Assembly (NCBI GenBank): GCA_973895155.1
Contig: OZ316899.1
Location: forward strand, 1,860,001-1,924,000
Direction of reading: 5' to 3'
Origin: Marsupella aquatica
Taxonomy: Eukaryota > Marchantiophyta
Length of the DNA stretch: 64,000 nucleotides
Both the position numbers and the translations under genes were made by a program. Below, piece after piece: positions 44,261-56,379 of this stretch. The notes under the pieces were generated by a model, which was given only the letters and a program-made list of their open reading frames with translations, searched no databases and had not been told where the DNA came from. Position 1 is the first letter of the stretch. The number at the start of each line of letters is the position of its first letter.

Positions 44261-47200
44261 ACCAACCTTAACTAACATTGCACCGTAAATATCCATGTAA
44301 CGGGTACTTTTCATAACTTAGGGTACAACTGTACTGGAGGGCTTAGGGTGGTTTCTAACCGGAACCGGAACTAATGCATCACTATAACCCTAGCTAGGTA
44401 CAACTCCCACACCATGATATATTCCGCATTGCCAACTAGTGTCGTTTTAACAAGGTCATGGGCACTAATTGGCACAATGAACAGTCTAGCCCGTGATTGA
44501 TTTGAGTCTAAATGATGGTGCCTTTTGATCCAAGATTAATTCCACAAGGGGGGGGGGGGAGGGTTAGGGTGGGGCCCACAACTAATTAAGTGGCCATGAC
44601 TTTGTCACCAAAGGGATTTATTTAAAGTTATCCTTAACCCTCTAACTTTAGTTTTGTGTGTTGCCTAACACTCTGGCGCAAACGTACTTATTATGCTCAA
44701 CGGGTCACCTCAACGGAAACGAGCTTACATGACTGCTTGCACTAAGTCTTGGGTTAGGGTGAGTGTGCTTTGGTCATCAGGTGATTATTGGGTTTTTGTG
44801 AAGGGAACTATTGAGTACCTGCGCCCATGTGTTCGGGCCCCATTGTGCGACAGAACGTTGTGCTTTGCTTCTGTGAGTGGAGCATACGAGCAAGGTTTAG
44901 GGTTAACATTTTGCGAGGGAAGCTGGGAGGCGATTGTAGTCAATTGTTGCCGTCCACTCCTGCGAGCGCTTTTGACAGTTCTACCTGCCCCTTACAATTG
45001 TTTGGACAAAGGAGTTCAGCAAGTGGTTTGCGCTGGTTTGGGACCTTGACAGTCGTGAGGTGGTAAGGACATTGAGGCATCCCTGAGAAGCGCTTGATGG
45101 TAAGGACATTGAGGCGTTGCAGACATTGAGGCGTTGCGGACATTGCAGAGAGGCTCATGAGGCCAGTGACAGCTTTTGGCACGAAGGCAAGCGGAGATTT
45201 GTCTCCTGCCTGAGAGCTGACAGCTTTGGATTGAGACAACGTGGGCGCACCAAGATTCACAGAAGACTGACTAGTTGGGACCGACCGGTCTTGGGATGTT
45301 GCAGCCGTGGAGGGACCGGGAGCGCTAAGGTACATTGCAGCTACGAGCAGCAATGCACCTGCCATAGTGACATTGAACTGCCCTGAATCACCCTGGTTAG
45401 TCCAAACTTCCATTTGCAGGTTAGTTTTGGTAGTGGCTTTGGTTTTCTAGGCGGAATGAGCTCCGATGCCATGCATTAAGAATGTGGGAAATGCTATTTT
45501 GTAGCTTGCTACCTCATAGTGCTAATTTCAACTTCAGGTTTGTGTGGTTTTGGGCGATAAGCTTGTGGCTCATTCGGACTGAGTGACCTTCCTGTGGGCC
45601 CTGCCCTAAGTGTTCACACTTCTCGCTGTCCCAAACTGCGAAAGGCTTCTCCCCGTTCTGTATCCCTGCTTCAGTAATTGTATTGAGGTCTTTCAATCAG
45701 TCTCATAGGGGAGGTCATTGTCTTCTCTGTAAGTTGTTGCTCCTATCGTACTACCAAGCTTGTTGAAGGGAGCTACCATCGCGAGCTGCTACCATTGCGA
45801 GCTACTACCATCGCGAGTTGTTGAGGAGAGGGCCAGTTGTTTGCGAAAGGATTTCCAGATTGTGTCGGAGGTCCAGATTTCTTGCCTGTGGGTCCCCATG
45901 TTTGCAGTTTTTTTCCCGGCTTCTTGCGCAGTGCTCCGACGTAGTACCCATGATGCTAGTCTGAACGGATTCATGAGCTGTGACTGATTTGCTGTTCAAA
46001 CGGTGTCTTCAGCTGGAGCTACAATTAGTGTCTGCGGAGCTGCCAACCAGGTGCAGGTGTGATTGAGGTCAGTTCAACTGTTGGGTTCCCGAATGTTCTG
46101 TTGCCATCATTTGTAACCACGAGCAATGGACTTCAGAGGCGGGATTTTCTAGGGATTTCTGCTAAACCCTTTGCTGGCTTTCTACTTTGAGGTCAACTTG
46201 CTGCTACCACAAGGTGGGGACTAGGGGCTGGACGCGGGAGCGAGTTCACAAGTGCAACATTGGCCTTCCACTTTCAGCCATATTTTTTGTAACAGAGCAG
46301 GCGGCGATTGCACCAAACCGTGTAGCTGGAGGTGCCCCTATCCAGCTGAAGGAGCGTCAAGCACTGTAAGGCAAGAGTTTCTCCTGCACTTGAACCGAAA
46401 ACTTTCCCATGTCACCTTCAATCAGTTTTCCTCTGCACCTTGGCTTGATCAGCTGAAAAAACGTGTCACATTGAGCATGGAATCTATCGCCTTTCAGCCT
46501 TTGTGCTTTTCCGGACATCCTCATAGCAAGTTGGTCGCGCTACTAGAAGTACTACCACTTTTACTATACCTCCAATCTTAGTGCCTTTTACGGAATGCTT
46601 TCTCATTCTTCTACTTGACATGGCATCATCCTGATTGCTCGTCGTGCTATGACCAGCAATGGAAAGCGTAGATGAGTCGCATTCAGATTCAGATTCTAAT
46701 CCATACATTTTGTCTAAGGCTCTCACCACACCACGCCTGCCTGCCTAATTCTCCAGCCGATTGCATAGGGAGTAATCGCGAGTACAGCTCTCCAACAATT
46801 GCTCTTCTTTGTTGCTACTCTGGCTTTGCTGCTACATTGGTTGTTGATCTTCACCCACCCACTTGCCTACTCAATGCACAATGCACAGAGTACAGCTTTG
46901 TCTCTGCATCTGTTACTGCTCTCTTTGTCCCTCCCCTTGAAATTGTGGGCCTTAAAAGGTCAGTTGGCTTATGTAGTTTTTATGTCCCTCCGCTATGTCA
47001 ATGTGTGTTTCATTGCATGAGGGCATCAGTCGCCGTTTGCCTATAACCGGACTGTTCATTCTCTGTCCACTCATTTGATGTAATTCTTCCCATTGCCGCC
47101 CAATGCTGTGATTTTGTGCTTTGTCTGGAATGCTATGGCGCCCATGCTACAATTTGTGGTTTTTGTCTAAGCACAAATCCTCTTTGTGCCTGGTCTCTGT

Positions 47201-47424
47201 GTCCCATCATTTGGATTGATTGTGTAGACGTTTCCTCTTCTCCCAGTCCTTGTCATCCACCAGCCAAAGCACATTGGATTGTTTTCAAAGGAGGGATGTG
47301 TAGTTTGGAGGGTTTGATCTATGCAGCGGATTTGAGCAGATTGGCGGTTGTTAGTTTCTTCTTGTAAAACCTGTCTGTCTTTTCTGCTTTTGGCCATGCT
47401 CCTTCACTTCTTGCTGCAAGCTCA
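44261..47424 (+). other. CACTA-2 left interior, no clearly supported gene
   Basis: Open frames exist (44,693-45,049 plus, 44,940-45,413 minus, 46,252-46,581 plus, 46,672-47,046 plus), but none shows a domain and several overlap on opposite strands. Short direct duplications occur, for example GACATTGAGGCGTTG twice at about 45,106-45,136 and GAGCTGCTACCAT-type repeats at 45,770-45,820. Some could be exons or decayed captured DNA. Confidence 0.35.
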
Positions 47425-47955
47425 ATGTGCTTCAGCTATGGCAATATTCACTTACCCTATCCCAACGGCATTGCCGTGAGCTGTAGGATAGCCAACAGAA
47501 GCAGATTGTATCGATTGCATGTAAGTCAGGGTATTTTATGTATTGCGGAACAACTGTCCAAGTATGCTACAATGGTCGGTCTTGTGCAGCTGAATGAGCC
47601 AATTTCATTTTCCCTGTGCACTTCTATTTCTCAGAGAATTCCCTGGTCATGCTCATTTCCCCCAGAGTTACAAAACAAAGAAGAAGAGCTGACTAATTGT
47701 AATTCCAATCCATATCCTGATCGGTCAAGGATTGTTCACTACATTGGCCTTGTCATTGGCCGAGGTCACCAAATTTTGCTTGGTTTCATTCCTGTGGAGC
47801 ACTGCTGTGATGGATTTGTCGTAGCATTCTGCAAACTCTCACGGTTTGCTTATGGCCATTATTTGCAATTTGCTGCTACTAATATGTCTTCTTCTGAGCA
47901 GCATACACCAGAAGTAAGCAATAGTGGAGGTTTAACTGCACATCAACACATCTAG
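47425..47955 (+). CDS. CACTA-2 ORF of unknown function, 176 codons
   Basis: The ATG at 47,425 opens 176 codons containing YPDRSRIVHYIGLVIGRGHQ and several Cys/His residues. I recognise no family. It has the same strand as the other element genes and could be an exon of a longer gene running into the PHD gene. Splice sites were not convincing, so it is listed on open-frame length only. Confidence 0.3.
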   Translation: MCFSYGNIHLPYPNGIAVSCRIANRSRLYRLHVSQGILCIAEQLSKYATMVGLVQLNEPISFSLCTSISQRIPWSCSFPPELQNKEEELTNCNSNPYPDRSRIVHYIGLVIGRGHQILLGFIPVEHCCDGFVVAFCKLSRFAYGHYLQFAATNMSSSEQHTPEVSNSGGLTAHQHI

Positions 47956-48221
47956 TGAACTACCTCTCTGCTGCTCACTGGAGGGTGAGACTTTCACTCT
48001 TTCTGGATATTGTAGTTTGTAAGCAAGTTGATTAGGAGTGTTTCATGCTATGTTTACACTGTGACCCCTAGCTGGAACCAATGGAATGACACAGTGAGTG
48101 GGAACTGATAATTTAAGGTTGGTTGCTGTTGGTGAGGCAAGTACAGCTCCTGCTCACCTTGCTGATCGAATGTGCTTATCAGAGGACGTGAACACACGAC
48201 ATCTCCACAAAAGCAACACTT

Positions 48222-48671
48222 ATGGTGAGGACCCGCAACGCTGAACATGTGCGGCTTGCACGCAAGGCAGAGATGTTGCGCCTTGAGTATGTCAGACTTG
48301 GGATCCTTCCAGCCCAGTCTGCATGGTACTTTGAGTACCCAGTTGTTGCCAGGAACAACTACAGCCGGCCTGTACCTGCTTCTCCACCCTTCCCAACATC
48401 CTTGGTATTTCTGTCTCTCGTACATGACCCGCCACAAATTAGGGCCCAAGGGTGTGTGCACAGTTGCCAATATGACTGTCCTGCCTGTAGGGCTTCTGGC
48501 CTAGAGTTGGATGACCGTTCTCTTGGATGTCGGTTTTTTCACAGAGCACAATGTATCATCTGGAACCACTCGCCATCCTGCAGTGTGCCTGGCGATGTCA
48601 CTTGTCCTGCCCTCCCAGACCCCACCACCGGTCACTTTGGTGTCTACACATGTTTGGATCACACGCTCTAG
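48222..48671 (+). CDS. CACTA-2 ORF, Cys-rich, unknown
   Basis: About 149 codons starting MVRTRNAEHVRLARKAEMLRLEYVRLG with a Cys-rich second half (CVHSCQYDCPACRASG). It might be a zinc-binding segment, but no known finger fits the spacing. It lies about 0.7 kb upstream of the PHD gene on the same strand. Confidence 0.3.
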   Translation: MVRTRNAEHVRLARKAEMLRLEYVRLGILPAQSAWYFEYPVVARNNYSRPVPASPPFPTSLVFLSLVHDPPQIRAQGCVHSCQYDCPACRASGLELDDRSLGCRFFHRAQCIIWNHSPSCSVPGDVTCPALPDPTTGHFGVYTCLDHTL

Positions 48672-49340
48672 AGGACCACTTGTCACACCGCATGCACAAA
48701 CCAGAGACCATTGACCTATAACTTAACACTTTGACTTGAACAGAGAGGATATTTACTTAAGATTTTGAATTATGACCAATTTTGGGTCCAGGGTTTAGGG
48801 TCAACAGTACATAACTTATCCTATTATGGCTGCACTAAGTACAATATCCTAATTTAAGAGGCTAGCAAGCTCACTTAAAAGTCTCCTTTCAAAGACTGGA
48901 ATTAATGGGCCATGTGATAACCTGGAAAAAGTGATTTATGCCTAACTTATTTGTCTCATTCACTATCATAGCCTATTTAGGATGTATAAATTACAACCCT
49001 GATCACACTGCTTGATACCAATCCTGTTCAAAAAATGCCTGTTTTACATGTCACGACTGTTATATGTGATTCAAATGCATTAAATCTTGTTGCAGATCTC
49101 CTTTGGTGAATCATAGCCACAAAATTGAGGTGTAGGTGGAGCTATTGTACGAGGGGATCAGTTTTTAGTGTGGGCTCAACAAACCAAAAAGTATGTCTAC
49201 TCTGCACATGTGTGTGAACATTTCATTGCAGTAGCAATTGCCACTCTAGTCTATATGCTACACTGTACTTTTTGTACACTGCACTAAATTGTATTGTCTG
49301 TGCACTCTGCTAAATTGTACTATCTGTCTCATGCGTAGGC

Positions 49341-50021
49341 ATGGCACGCCCTAAAATCCGAGCCAAGAAGCGGGGGACAGAGGTGAGCAACACAGGTGTA
49401 GTTGGGCCAGATGGTAGTAACTTCTCCGCAAGTCAGATTTTCCAGAAGGCAGCTCATTGTTGTGCCATTTGTGATGATGGTGGTGGCTTAGCCATATGTG
49501 AGGGCCCTTGCATGAGGCATTTCCACCTCAACCCGGAGTCTGACCTTACTGCAGAAAACAACTGTCCAGGGGTGGGCCTCCCGTCAGCACACCAGGGAGG
49601 CTGGATGTGCACTGATTGTTTGGAGAAGCAGGCTAAGTGTGCACAGTGTGGGAAGTTGGGGTCTTATGAGGGCTCTGTTGATGCTCCACCACTTGTTAGG
49701 AAATGCCCTGACAGATATTGTGTGAGGTTCTTTTGTTTTTCATGTTTGCCCGATCTTGCCACAGCTTGCCCACTTCATAAGTGCAAGGCATGTGGTCAGC
49801 ACGATGAAGATTTCTGGGTGGACATAGTCCACTGTGTTAGGTGTCCCACCATGTGGCACTTTCATTGTTTGAAGGAGTGTCAAGCAGAAGGCTATGCTTG
49901 TGACAGACACATCTATGATCACTCTGCACATGGTGTTGATCGATGGATCTTCTATTGTCATCGCCATGCCATAGATCCTACTTTGCACACTCCCATGAGA
50001 GATCACATTTCTTGGCTTTGA
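49341..50021 (+). CDS. EDM2-like PHD-finger protein carried by CACTA-2
   Basis: The ATG at 49,341 opens 226 codons. After a basic start come CAICDDGGGLAICEGPCMRHFH (PHD-type C4HC3 beginning), a GGWMCTDC segment, CAQCGKLGSYEG, a Cys-rich FCFSCLP region, then CPLHKCKACGQHDED..VHCVRCPTMWHFHCL. This succession of imperfect PHD fingers closely follows plant EDM2 (a reader of heterochromatic marks that controls transposon-containing genes), but the EDM2 methyltransferase-like C-terminus is missing. The gene lies inside a transposon upstream of the BRCT gene on the same strand. It may be captured host coding sequence, or an exon of a larger gene. Role in the element unknown. Confidence 0.7.
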   Translation: MARPKIRAKKRGTEVSNTGVVGPDGSNFSASQIFQKAAHCCAICDDGGGLAICEGPCMRHFHLNPESDLTAENNCPGVGLPSAHQGGWMCTDCLEKQAKCAQCGKLGSYEGSVDAPPLVRKCPDRYCVRFFCFSCLPDLATACPLHKCKACGQHDEDFWVDIVHCVRCPTMWHFHCLKECQAEGYACDRHIYDHSAHGVDRWIFYCHRHAIDPTLHTPMRDHISWL

Positions 50022-50619
50022 ACCTGAATAATGTACATGCATAGTGCACCTGATGTGGATACCTTGGAGATTGCAGACATTCCAATTTTGAGAAGAAGGA
50101 CCTCTGTAGGAGAGGATGCTTAGGCAACAAGTACCCTAAGTTCATTACTTGTTCCTGGGTACATGCCTTCAAAAACTCCCCTTAAGCCTTCTAGGAACTT
50201 TTTAAACTCTGCAATCATTTTGATCACGACTTACATGACACTGCTTAAATTAAATCAGGACTTCTCATTATGAGCATATAAGTTACAAGGCTATTTAATT
50301 TGCGAGAATTCCCTTAAAGTGTACCAACATTTTGTATTCTCATTGAATGTCTGCCCATTTACAACATCTGTATGTGGCATCACAAAACAATTGCACTTGT
50401 CACCTTCAATATTGTGAAGGCACATATTCAAACTATGAGGTGCATGCTTGCAGGTGTCTAGTACGTTTGTCCCAATATTTCTCCCGTTTGGAATCGGAGC
50501 AGAGACTCACCAGACGACTGGACTGGACCAAGTTATAAACGCAGCATTTTAAGGGCCCTCCGATTATCAGGTGAACGCATTATCTTCCGGTCTGCAGTGA
50601 TTAGGTGGCCCGTGTGTAC

Positions 50620-51468
50620 ATGGCATCTAGGAAACGTACAAAGGTTGACCACCCGCCTCTGTTGGCTGGAATCAAAGCCATTTTGATTCCTGGCCACTAT
50701 GGGTTCACCCAAGTGAGTTGGCCAATCGTACAAAAACGATTCTCAGAGTTCCATGGGACTGAAGTCAAGGACATCACTCCACAGACTACACATGTTGTTG
50801 CGGGGACATGGCTGGATGTGATGAACAAGTGGTCATGGTCCTTCATTGATTCTGCCATTACCAACCAAGGTCTAAAAGTAGTTGAAGTCTCTTGGCTGAC
50901 CGATTCTGTTAAACATAGGTGTGTACAGAGTACTGAGCAATATGAGTTGTGGGAGAGTGAGGAGGCCACTGCAGAGGCTTTGGCTGAAAAGGAAGCCTAT
51001 GAAGCAGCGGCAGAGAAACCCAACTTTGCTTCTGTCCAATATGGACCTGTTGTCAACATAGGACACCATCCTATGCGTGCAGATGCTATATTGAATGAGC
51101 ATGGCAAGGAGAGAAATACCATTATGAAGGGGTTCAGTGTGGTATTTGCAGAAGAAGGAATTGGGGAGACTAAGTGCAGACTGTACAAGTCCATAGTTGT
51201 TGAGCTAGGTGGGACAGTGGAGGAGAGTCTAACAGAAACCTCCACTCATGTTGTAGGTCTGTCATACATGAAAATATGCAGAAAATTCTTTAAGACAATA
51301 GTGCGTGATTTTGTCATGAACAACAATCTTTGGGTGCTTTCCCCTAATTGGCTTCTGGAATCAGCAGCTAGAGGGAAGCGACAGAATGCTTGGGACTTTG
51401 ATATTTTTGAGGCCTGGCCCTCCAAGATTCAGCGGAGATGTATGCTTAGCAAAGGTGGGAGAGAGTGA
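50620..51468 (+). CDS. Tandem BRCT-domain protein carried by CACTA-2
   Basis: I place the start at the ATG at 50,620 (MASRKRTKVDHPP); the frame is open slightly upstream with TCTGCAG nearby that could be an acceptor. Two BRCT-like repeats are visible. The first, around residues 15-110, has GI.AILIPGHYG, THVVAGTW and VVEVSWLTDSV. The second, around 170-265, has GFSVVFAEE, IVVELGGTVEES, STHVVGLS and WVLSPNWLLES. The conserved Trp near each repeat's end is present. BRCT pairs bind phosphoproteins in DNA-damage and repair complexes. No catalytic domain is attached. It may link transposition to repair, or be captured host sequence; both are inference. Confidence 0.7.
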   Translation: MASRKRTKVDHPPLLAGIKAILIPGHYGFTQVSWPIVQKRFSEFHGTEVKDITPQTTHVVAGTWLDVMNKWSWSFIDSAITNQGLKVVEVSWLTDSVKHRCVQSTEQYELWESEEATAEALAEKEAYEAAAEKPNFASVQYGPVVNIGHHPMRADAILNEHGKERNTIMKGFSVVFAEEGIGETKCRLYKSIVVELGGTVEESLTETSTHVVGLSYMKICRKFFKTIVRDFVMNNNLWVLSPNWLLESAARGKRQNAWDFDIFEAWPSKIQRRCMLSKGGRE

Positions 51469-51644
51469 GGAGTAGGAGTCCCTCATATTTTTGTATAAAT
51501 CACAATTTTGTAATAAATGTGATCCTTGAACTAACTCATCTTGTCATGGTTGGTCGCAGTTGAAGTGATTGTTGTTTCCTGCTGCGTGGGGTGTGACTGT
51601 GAATCTACTTGCTGGGCTCTGTTTGGCTGAAGACTTTGGTGGGT

Positions 51645-52178
51645 ATGCTGCCTCTTCCAGACCGTCAGGCCCTATGTAGGGTCCTCCTACAGGTTGCATC
51701 GTGCATGGCTACTGCTTGGGCTTACTTGTGTGGATTGGTAACCAGACAGAGTGTAGCTCCATCCGAGATAATGCCTGCAGACCTTGGATGTGTTGTGAAT
51801 GCTGTGGTGAATGAGGATGCACAGTCGGAAGAGGACATTTACTTTTCAGCAGATGAGTTAGACAAGCACGATGCTGTAGGTGGTTCCTTGTTGCCTGATT
51901 TGGCAGATGATATAGTTCTTACACATGTTTGGCCGAGGGTTCTTGTGGTGTCTGGCGCACAAGATATCTGCAAATATAGACTAATTAGTACCCAGTGGAG
52001 GGACTTGGTAGCAACATGTGCACCATGGAGGGCACTGTTGCCACTGCTTGTAGGCACGGATCGAAGACCACCATGGCATGAGCAGGGTTTAGACCTTGAT
52101 GACTTAATGTACATGCCTGAGTACCTCAGGGCTGAGTGGCATCGACAACAGGATTGGTATCCGTATTTGATGTGGTAG
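51645..52178 (+). CDS. F-box-like protein carried by CACTA-2
   Basis: The ATG at 51,645 opens 177 codons. The segment LLPDLADDIVLTHVWPRVL...ICKYRLISTQWRDLVATCAPWRALLPLL has the LP-D-x-x-x-x-I-L...R-x-x-S-x-x-W-R-x-L pattern of an F-box, the SKP1-binding module of ubiquitin ligases. No Kelch or LRR part follows. It lies between the BRCT gene and TNP2, about 330 bp before TNP2. A degraded F-box or an unrelated helical segment is possible. Confidence 0.45.
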   Translation: MLPLPDRQALCRVLLQVASCMATAWAYLCGLVTRQSVAPSEIMPADLGCVVNAVVNEDAQSEEDIYFSADELDKHDAVGGSLLPDLADDIVLTHVWPRVLVVSGAQDICKYRLISTQWRDLVATCAPWRALLPLLVGTDRRPPWHEQGLDLDDLMYMPEYLRAEWHRQQDWYPYLMW

Positions 52179-52504
52179 TAAGATGAGGACATCTCACACC
52201 GGTCTCGCACCTGGCACCTGTGTCTATGACTATACATGATTGGACTCTGATATGGTCATGGATGTACGTGCAGAGGCAGTACATGTGAGGACAGCGGAGG
52301 AGTTGACACCCTCAAACATTTAGGAATTTTGTCTCATTCACTTGAGAATAGGTACATGACTCAGGCACCTATATTTTTTGTTTTTTTGTTTTTTTGGAAC
52401 GTTACGTATTTTGGCAAGTACAGTCGGGGGTGAAATCCTTAACAGGAAGTGTATTTTTCACTTGCATAATAAAATGATAGGGTGCTGAGTGCGTGTGTAT
52501 AGTG

Positions 52505-55500
52505 ATGGCTCCAAGGTTGCCTCTTCACAACCCATTTAGGATTAGGCATCATGATTCTAAATTGTGGATGCGTGAACAAGCCCGGGCCGCCCAAGGTAGG
52601 AGTAGGAGGATGAGATGCCCATGCACACAGTGCCAAGGATTCAAGTCGTTGAGTTTGAACACTGTGCACCTTCACCTGCTGCGGCATGAAAGGCACCCTC
52701 GGTGGAGGGTTTGGAATGTACCAGCAGAAGAAGACTCCTCTGATGAAGAGTGGAGAGCTGACTTTGTGGATTCTAATACAGCTAGGCGTAGAGACTATGT
52801 AGAGCAGGACATAGACTGTGCAGAGGATGGTCCTGGGGTCCAACATGAGAACGTGGATGACCAAGATGGAGATGCAGAGGCAGTCACTGAGGACGGTGGG
52901 ATGGATGTCCCAAGAATGGTTCAAGAGATTTTTGAAGACCTTGATGCTTTTTACGACACAGTGGAATCAGAAGAGGACAATGAACCGCAGCCACACATTG
53001 GCGACGGCCAAGCTGAACCTGACTTTGACATTGGGGAAGGTGCAGCAGAGAGGGAGTGGGTGTTTGGGGGCCCAAAACACATCAAAGAAGCTTGCATTCC
53101 TATCTACGAGGGGTCGAACTGCTCCAAGCTGGGTTTTGTCGTGTTGTTGTTGAACATCTGTGGCAATCACAATGTTCCCAATATATTTGTGACAGAGTTG
53201 TTGACCTTCCTGTGCCGAAATGTGTTACCAGATGGTAATTCAATTCCAAAAAATATGTACGAGGCTAGGAAATTGATGTCTAACCTTGGGCTGAACTATG
53301 TGTCTATTGACGCATGCCCTGATGGGTGTGTTCTCTTTCGCAAAGAGCATGCAGATAAATTGACATGCCCTCATTGTGGTAAGCACAGGTACAAGAATGT
53401 AGGGAAATGTACACACCCTGCCAAGGTTCTTCGTCATTTTCCTCTCATTCCTAGACTACAACGTCTGTTTAGATGCCCTGCCATTTCCAAGCTGATGACA
53501 TGGACTCCTGATAACAAGAGCAGTGATGGCCTGCAGTGTCACATTGGAGATTCCAACCATTGGAAATTTGTTGATGAGAGGTGGCCACAGTTTGCTGCAG
53601 AGAAGCGGAACTTTCGATTTGGTCTATCACTGGATGGAGTAAACCCATTTGGAGACAAAAACAACCGTTATTCATGTTGGCCGGTTACGCTGCTAAATTA
53701 CAACCTTCCCCCATGGATGACTACAAAGAGGTTTTTTGTCATGATGGTGCTGTTAATCCCTGGACCAGCTTCTGTGACCGAGCAATTCATAGATATCATG
53801 TTGGCTCCAGCAGTGGAAGAGTGGAAGACTTTGTGGATAGAAGGGGTGTTAACCCATGATGTTCTGAAGGGGCTTCTTCGACCCAGCCCCTTTAGACTGC
53901 ATGCAATTTGTTTGCTGGATATAGCAGATTACCCAGACCATGGCATCATATCTGGACGAGTGACAAAGGGCTATGTGGGGTGCACACCATGTGGGAAAAA
54001 TGTGACAAGTGAGTGGTCGCATGCCCTGCACAGTATGAAATTTCAGGGGCATAGAAGGTATCTGCCTGTTGATCATCCTTACAGGCACACATGGTCTCAA
54101 ATTGCACACTTCAACAACAAAACAGAGCTTCGTGGCCCACCACAGAGGGTCACCAGAGAGCAAGTCCTGAGGTGGGCAGCCAGGAAGGCTGATTGGGACA
54201 AGAGAAGTGCCACTGATCGAGAACCTGAGGATCCAGTGGTGAAACATGGTGTGAAAAGACAGACCTTGATGGACTTGGAGTTGGAGTACTGGAGGGTAAT
54301 GTACTTAGCCTCCAGCCCCTGTATGATTGCAATTTTAGATTGGAGCAATGGTGGATTGATGTTGGTTACAATCCTCCTCTGTGGTTAATTAGTGTTTCTG
54401 TTGTTGAATTCTTTGCTTTGTGGAGTGCAGGAATTTGAGCCCAGCAAACACAATGTGGACGTCATGCACATTGAGAAAAATATTTGTGAGAGCTTGCTGA
54501 AGTTCTTGTCGGGTGAGAAAGATACAGGAGCAGTTCGAGCTGATATGCAACAGAAGGGGATTCGCCCTCACCTTTGGTTGAAGCCCCATGCAAGCAATCC
54601 CAATGTACTTCTCAAGTTCCAAGCTCCCTATGTGTGCACACAGGATGAATGGAAGACATTCTTGTATAGATTGAGCTGTCTGAAAGTGCCCTCTAGCTAT
54701 GCTGGTGCCTTCAAGAAGCATATTACAAAGAATAAACTTGGCAGTATGAAAACACATGACCATGTGCCGACGCAGCACATTCTGCCCCTATGCCTCAGAG
54801 GTCTCATGCAGAAACCAGTCCGTAATGTCATTCTTCGATTGTGCAATGTATTTCGCCGTATATGTGTGAAAGTGTGGGATCCCCAAGGATTGGAGCAGTT
54901 GAAGCAGGATGCTGCTTATGTCCTCTGTGACTTGGAGATATACTTCCCCCCTGCTTTCTTTGATGTTATGACTCATCTCCTAATCCATGTGGTAGAAGAG
55001 CTAGGGCAGTATGGGCCAGTCAGTACCAGATGGATGTACCCTATGGAGCGATACATGAAGTTGTTGAAAGGTCATGTGAGAACATACTACAGGCCAGAGG
55101 CTTCCATGGCATTGGGGTACATTAAGGATGAGACGTTGGGATTCCTAACAGAGTACATGGCTGGGTCTAGTGAAGCTATGACAAGAGTTTGGAAATCTGG
55201 TGAAGATGATGGAGTGAGTGGCGAGGTTGTTGAAGGTGTGGGACGTGCTGTTCAGCTGCCTGTTGCGATTCGAGACAAGGCTCATTCATATGTGCTGGCA
55301 AACACAGAGCCTATGCAACCATGGTGGAGGTGAGTGATTGAATTGACTTGCCTTTGTTGTGATGCTTCTTGTCTGTTCCAAGGGTGATCTTAGGTTGTCA
55401 TGTGTTGTTTAGACCTAACTATGCCTGTACCTCATATTGCAGGGAATATGATATGCAAAAAGCTGCACACTCTGGGCAGCAGGATCCCTTCCCACAGTTC

Positions 55501-56202
55501 GAGCAGTGGATTCGGGTGACAATTCGAGAGCATAGTAGACATCACCCAGATATGGAGAAGGATTTGTATCTTCTATCTGTGCCACCACGATTGTCTATTC
55601 TGACCTACAAACGGATGAGAGCTTATGGAAATCATTATCGAGTGAGGGATGAGCAGGGTGACCATTGTGTATCATATGATTGTGGTTTGATTTCTGTGTT
55701 TGAGCAGAGAACCTCTGAAGAACAGAGGGGGTGGATGAAGATGGGTTACGTGGGGGAGTTGACCGACATTTGGGTGTTGAATTATGGTAACACAAGTGTC
55801 CCAGTGATATTGATGAAGGGATCATGGGTGAAATCAGAGTGGCAGAGACCAAGGGTCACCATGAAGCGTGATCATGATGGGTTCTTGTTGGCCAATTTTA
55901 GGTCCAGAGTACCAGAATGGTCTGAGCCTTTTGTTTTCCCTAGCCAAGTTGAACAGGCTTTCTTTGCAGATGTGGAGGAGTCACATGGCTGGAGGGTGGT
56001 ATGCCATAGCCAAGCACGGAACAGGCGGATGGATGGAAGTAAAGTAGAGTTCAGTTTGGATGACCATGCTGCATTCGAGCATCCTAGTCATGAGACTGTA
56101 CTTCCAACTCGGGCAGGGACTGACTACATCCCCTTAACATTGAGAGAGACATATGAAGAACCTGGGCAAATGGAATATGATGAGGTTGATGATTTGCAAT
56201 AG
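52505..56202 (+). CDS. CACTA transposase TNP2, three exons
   Basis: The ATG is at 52,505; exons are 52,505-54,295, 54,431-55,329 and 55,443-56,202. Both introns have GT-AG borders and rejoin the frame exactly (YWR|EFEPSKHN and WWR|EYDMQ). The product is about 1,150 residues. Domains: a transposase-associated zinc finger (MRCPCTQC...HLHLLRH, residues 38-60), an acidic linker, the Tnp2 core (residues about 265-530, with PDGCVLF, CPHC, VLRHFPLIPRLQRLF, RFGLSLDGVNPFGD, YSCWPVTLLNYNLPPWM and LLIPGP), VDVMHIEKNICESLL, then DUF4218-like (LEIYFPPAFFDVMTHLLIHVVEEL, GPVSTRWMYPMERYMK) and DUF4216-like C-terminal parts (YVGELTDIWVLNYG). No stops interrupt it. It should cut and join CACTA ends. Lengths and order fit the family. 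Confidence 0.93.
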
Positions 56203-56379
56203 GCAACAGCTGGCGATTGGCAAGTATGAGGTTGAGAATGACTACCTGCACAGAGTCACAGAACGGGAATTGTTGCCTGGAATGATGTTTAGGATAGTTG
56301 GATATGCATGAAATTGATTGATACTTTGAATTTAGTGTGCTGATTCTCCCTGTTTGGTTGTGGGTGCTGTGCAGAAGCT

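Noticed and set aside
44693-45413. Overlapping open frames on both strands in CACTA-2
   Set aside because: No domain, no splice evidence and mutual overlap; kept only as an undescribed interior region.
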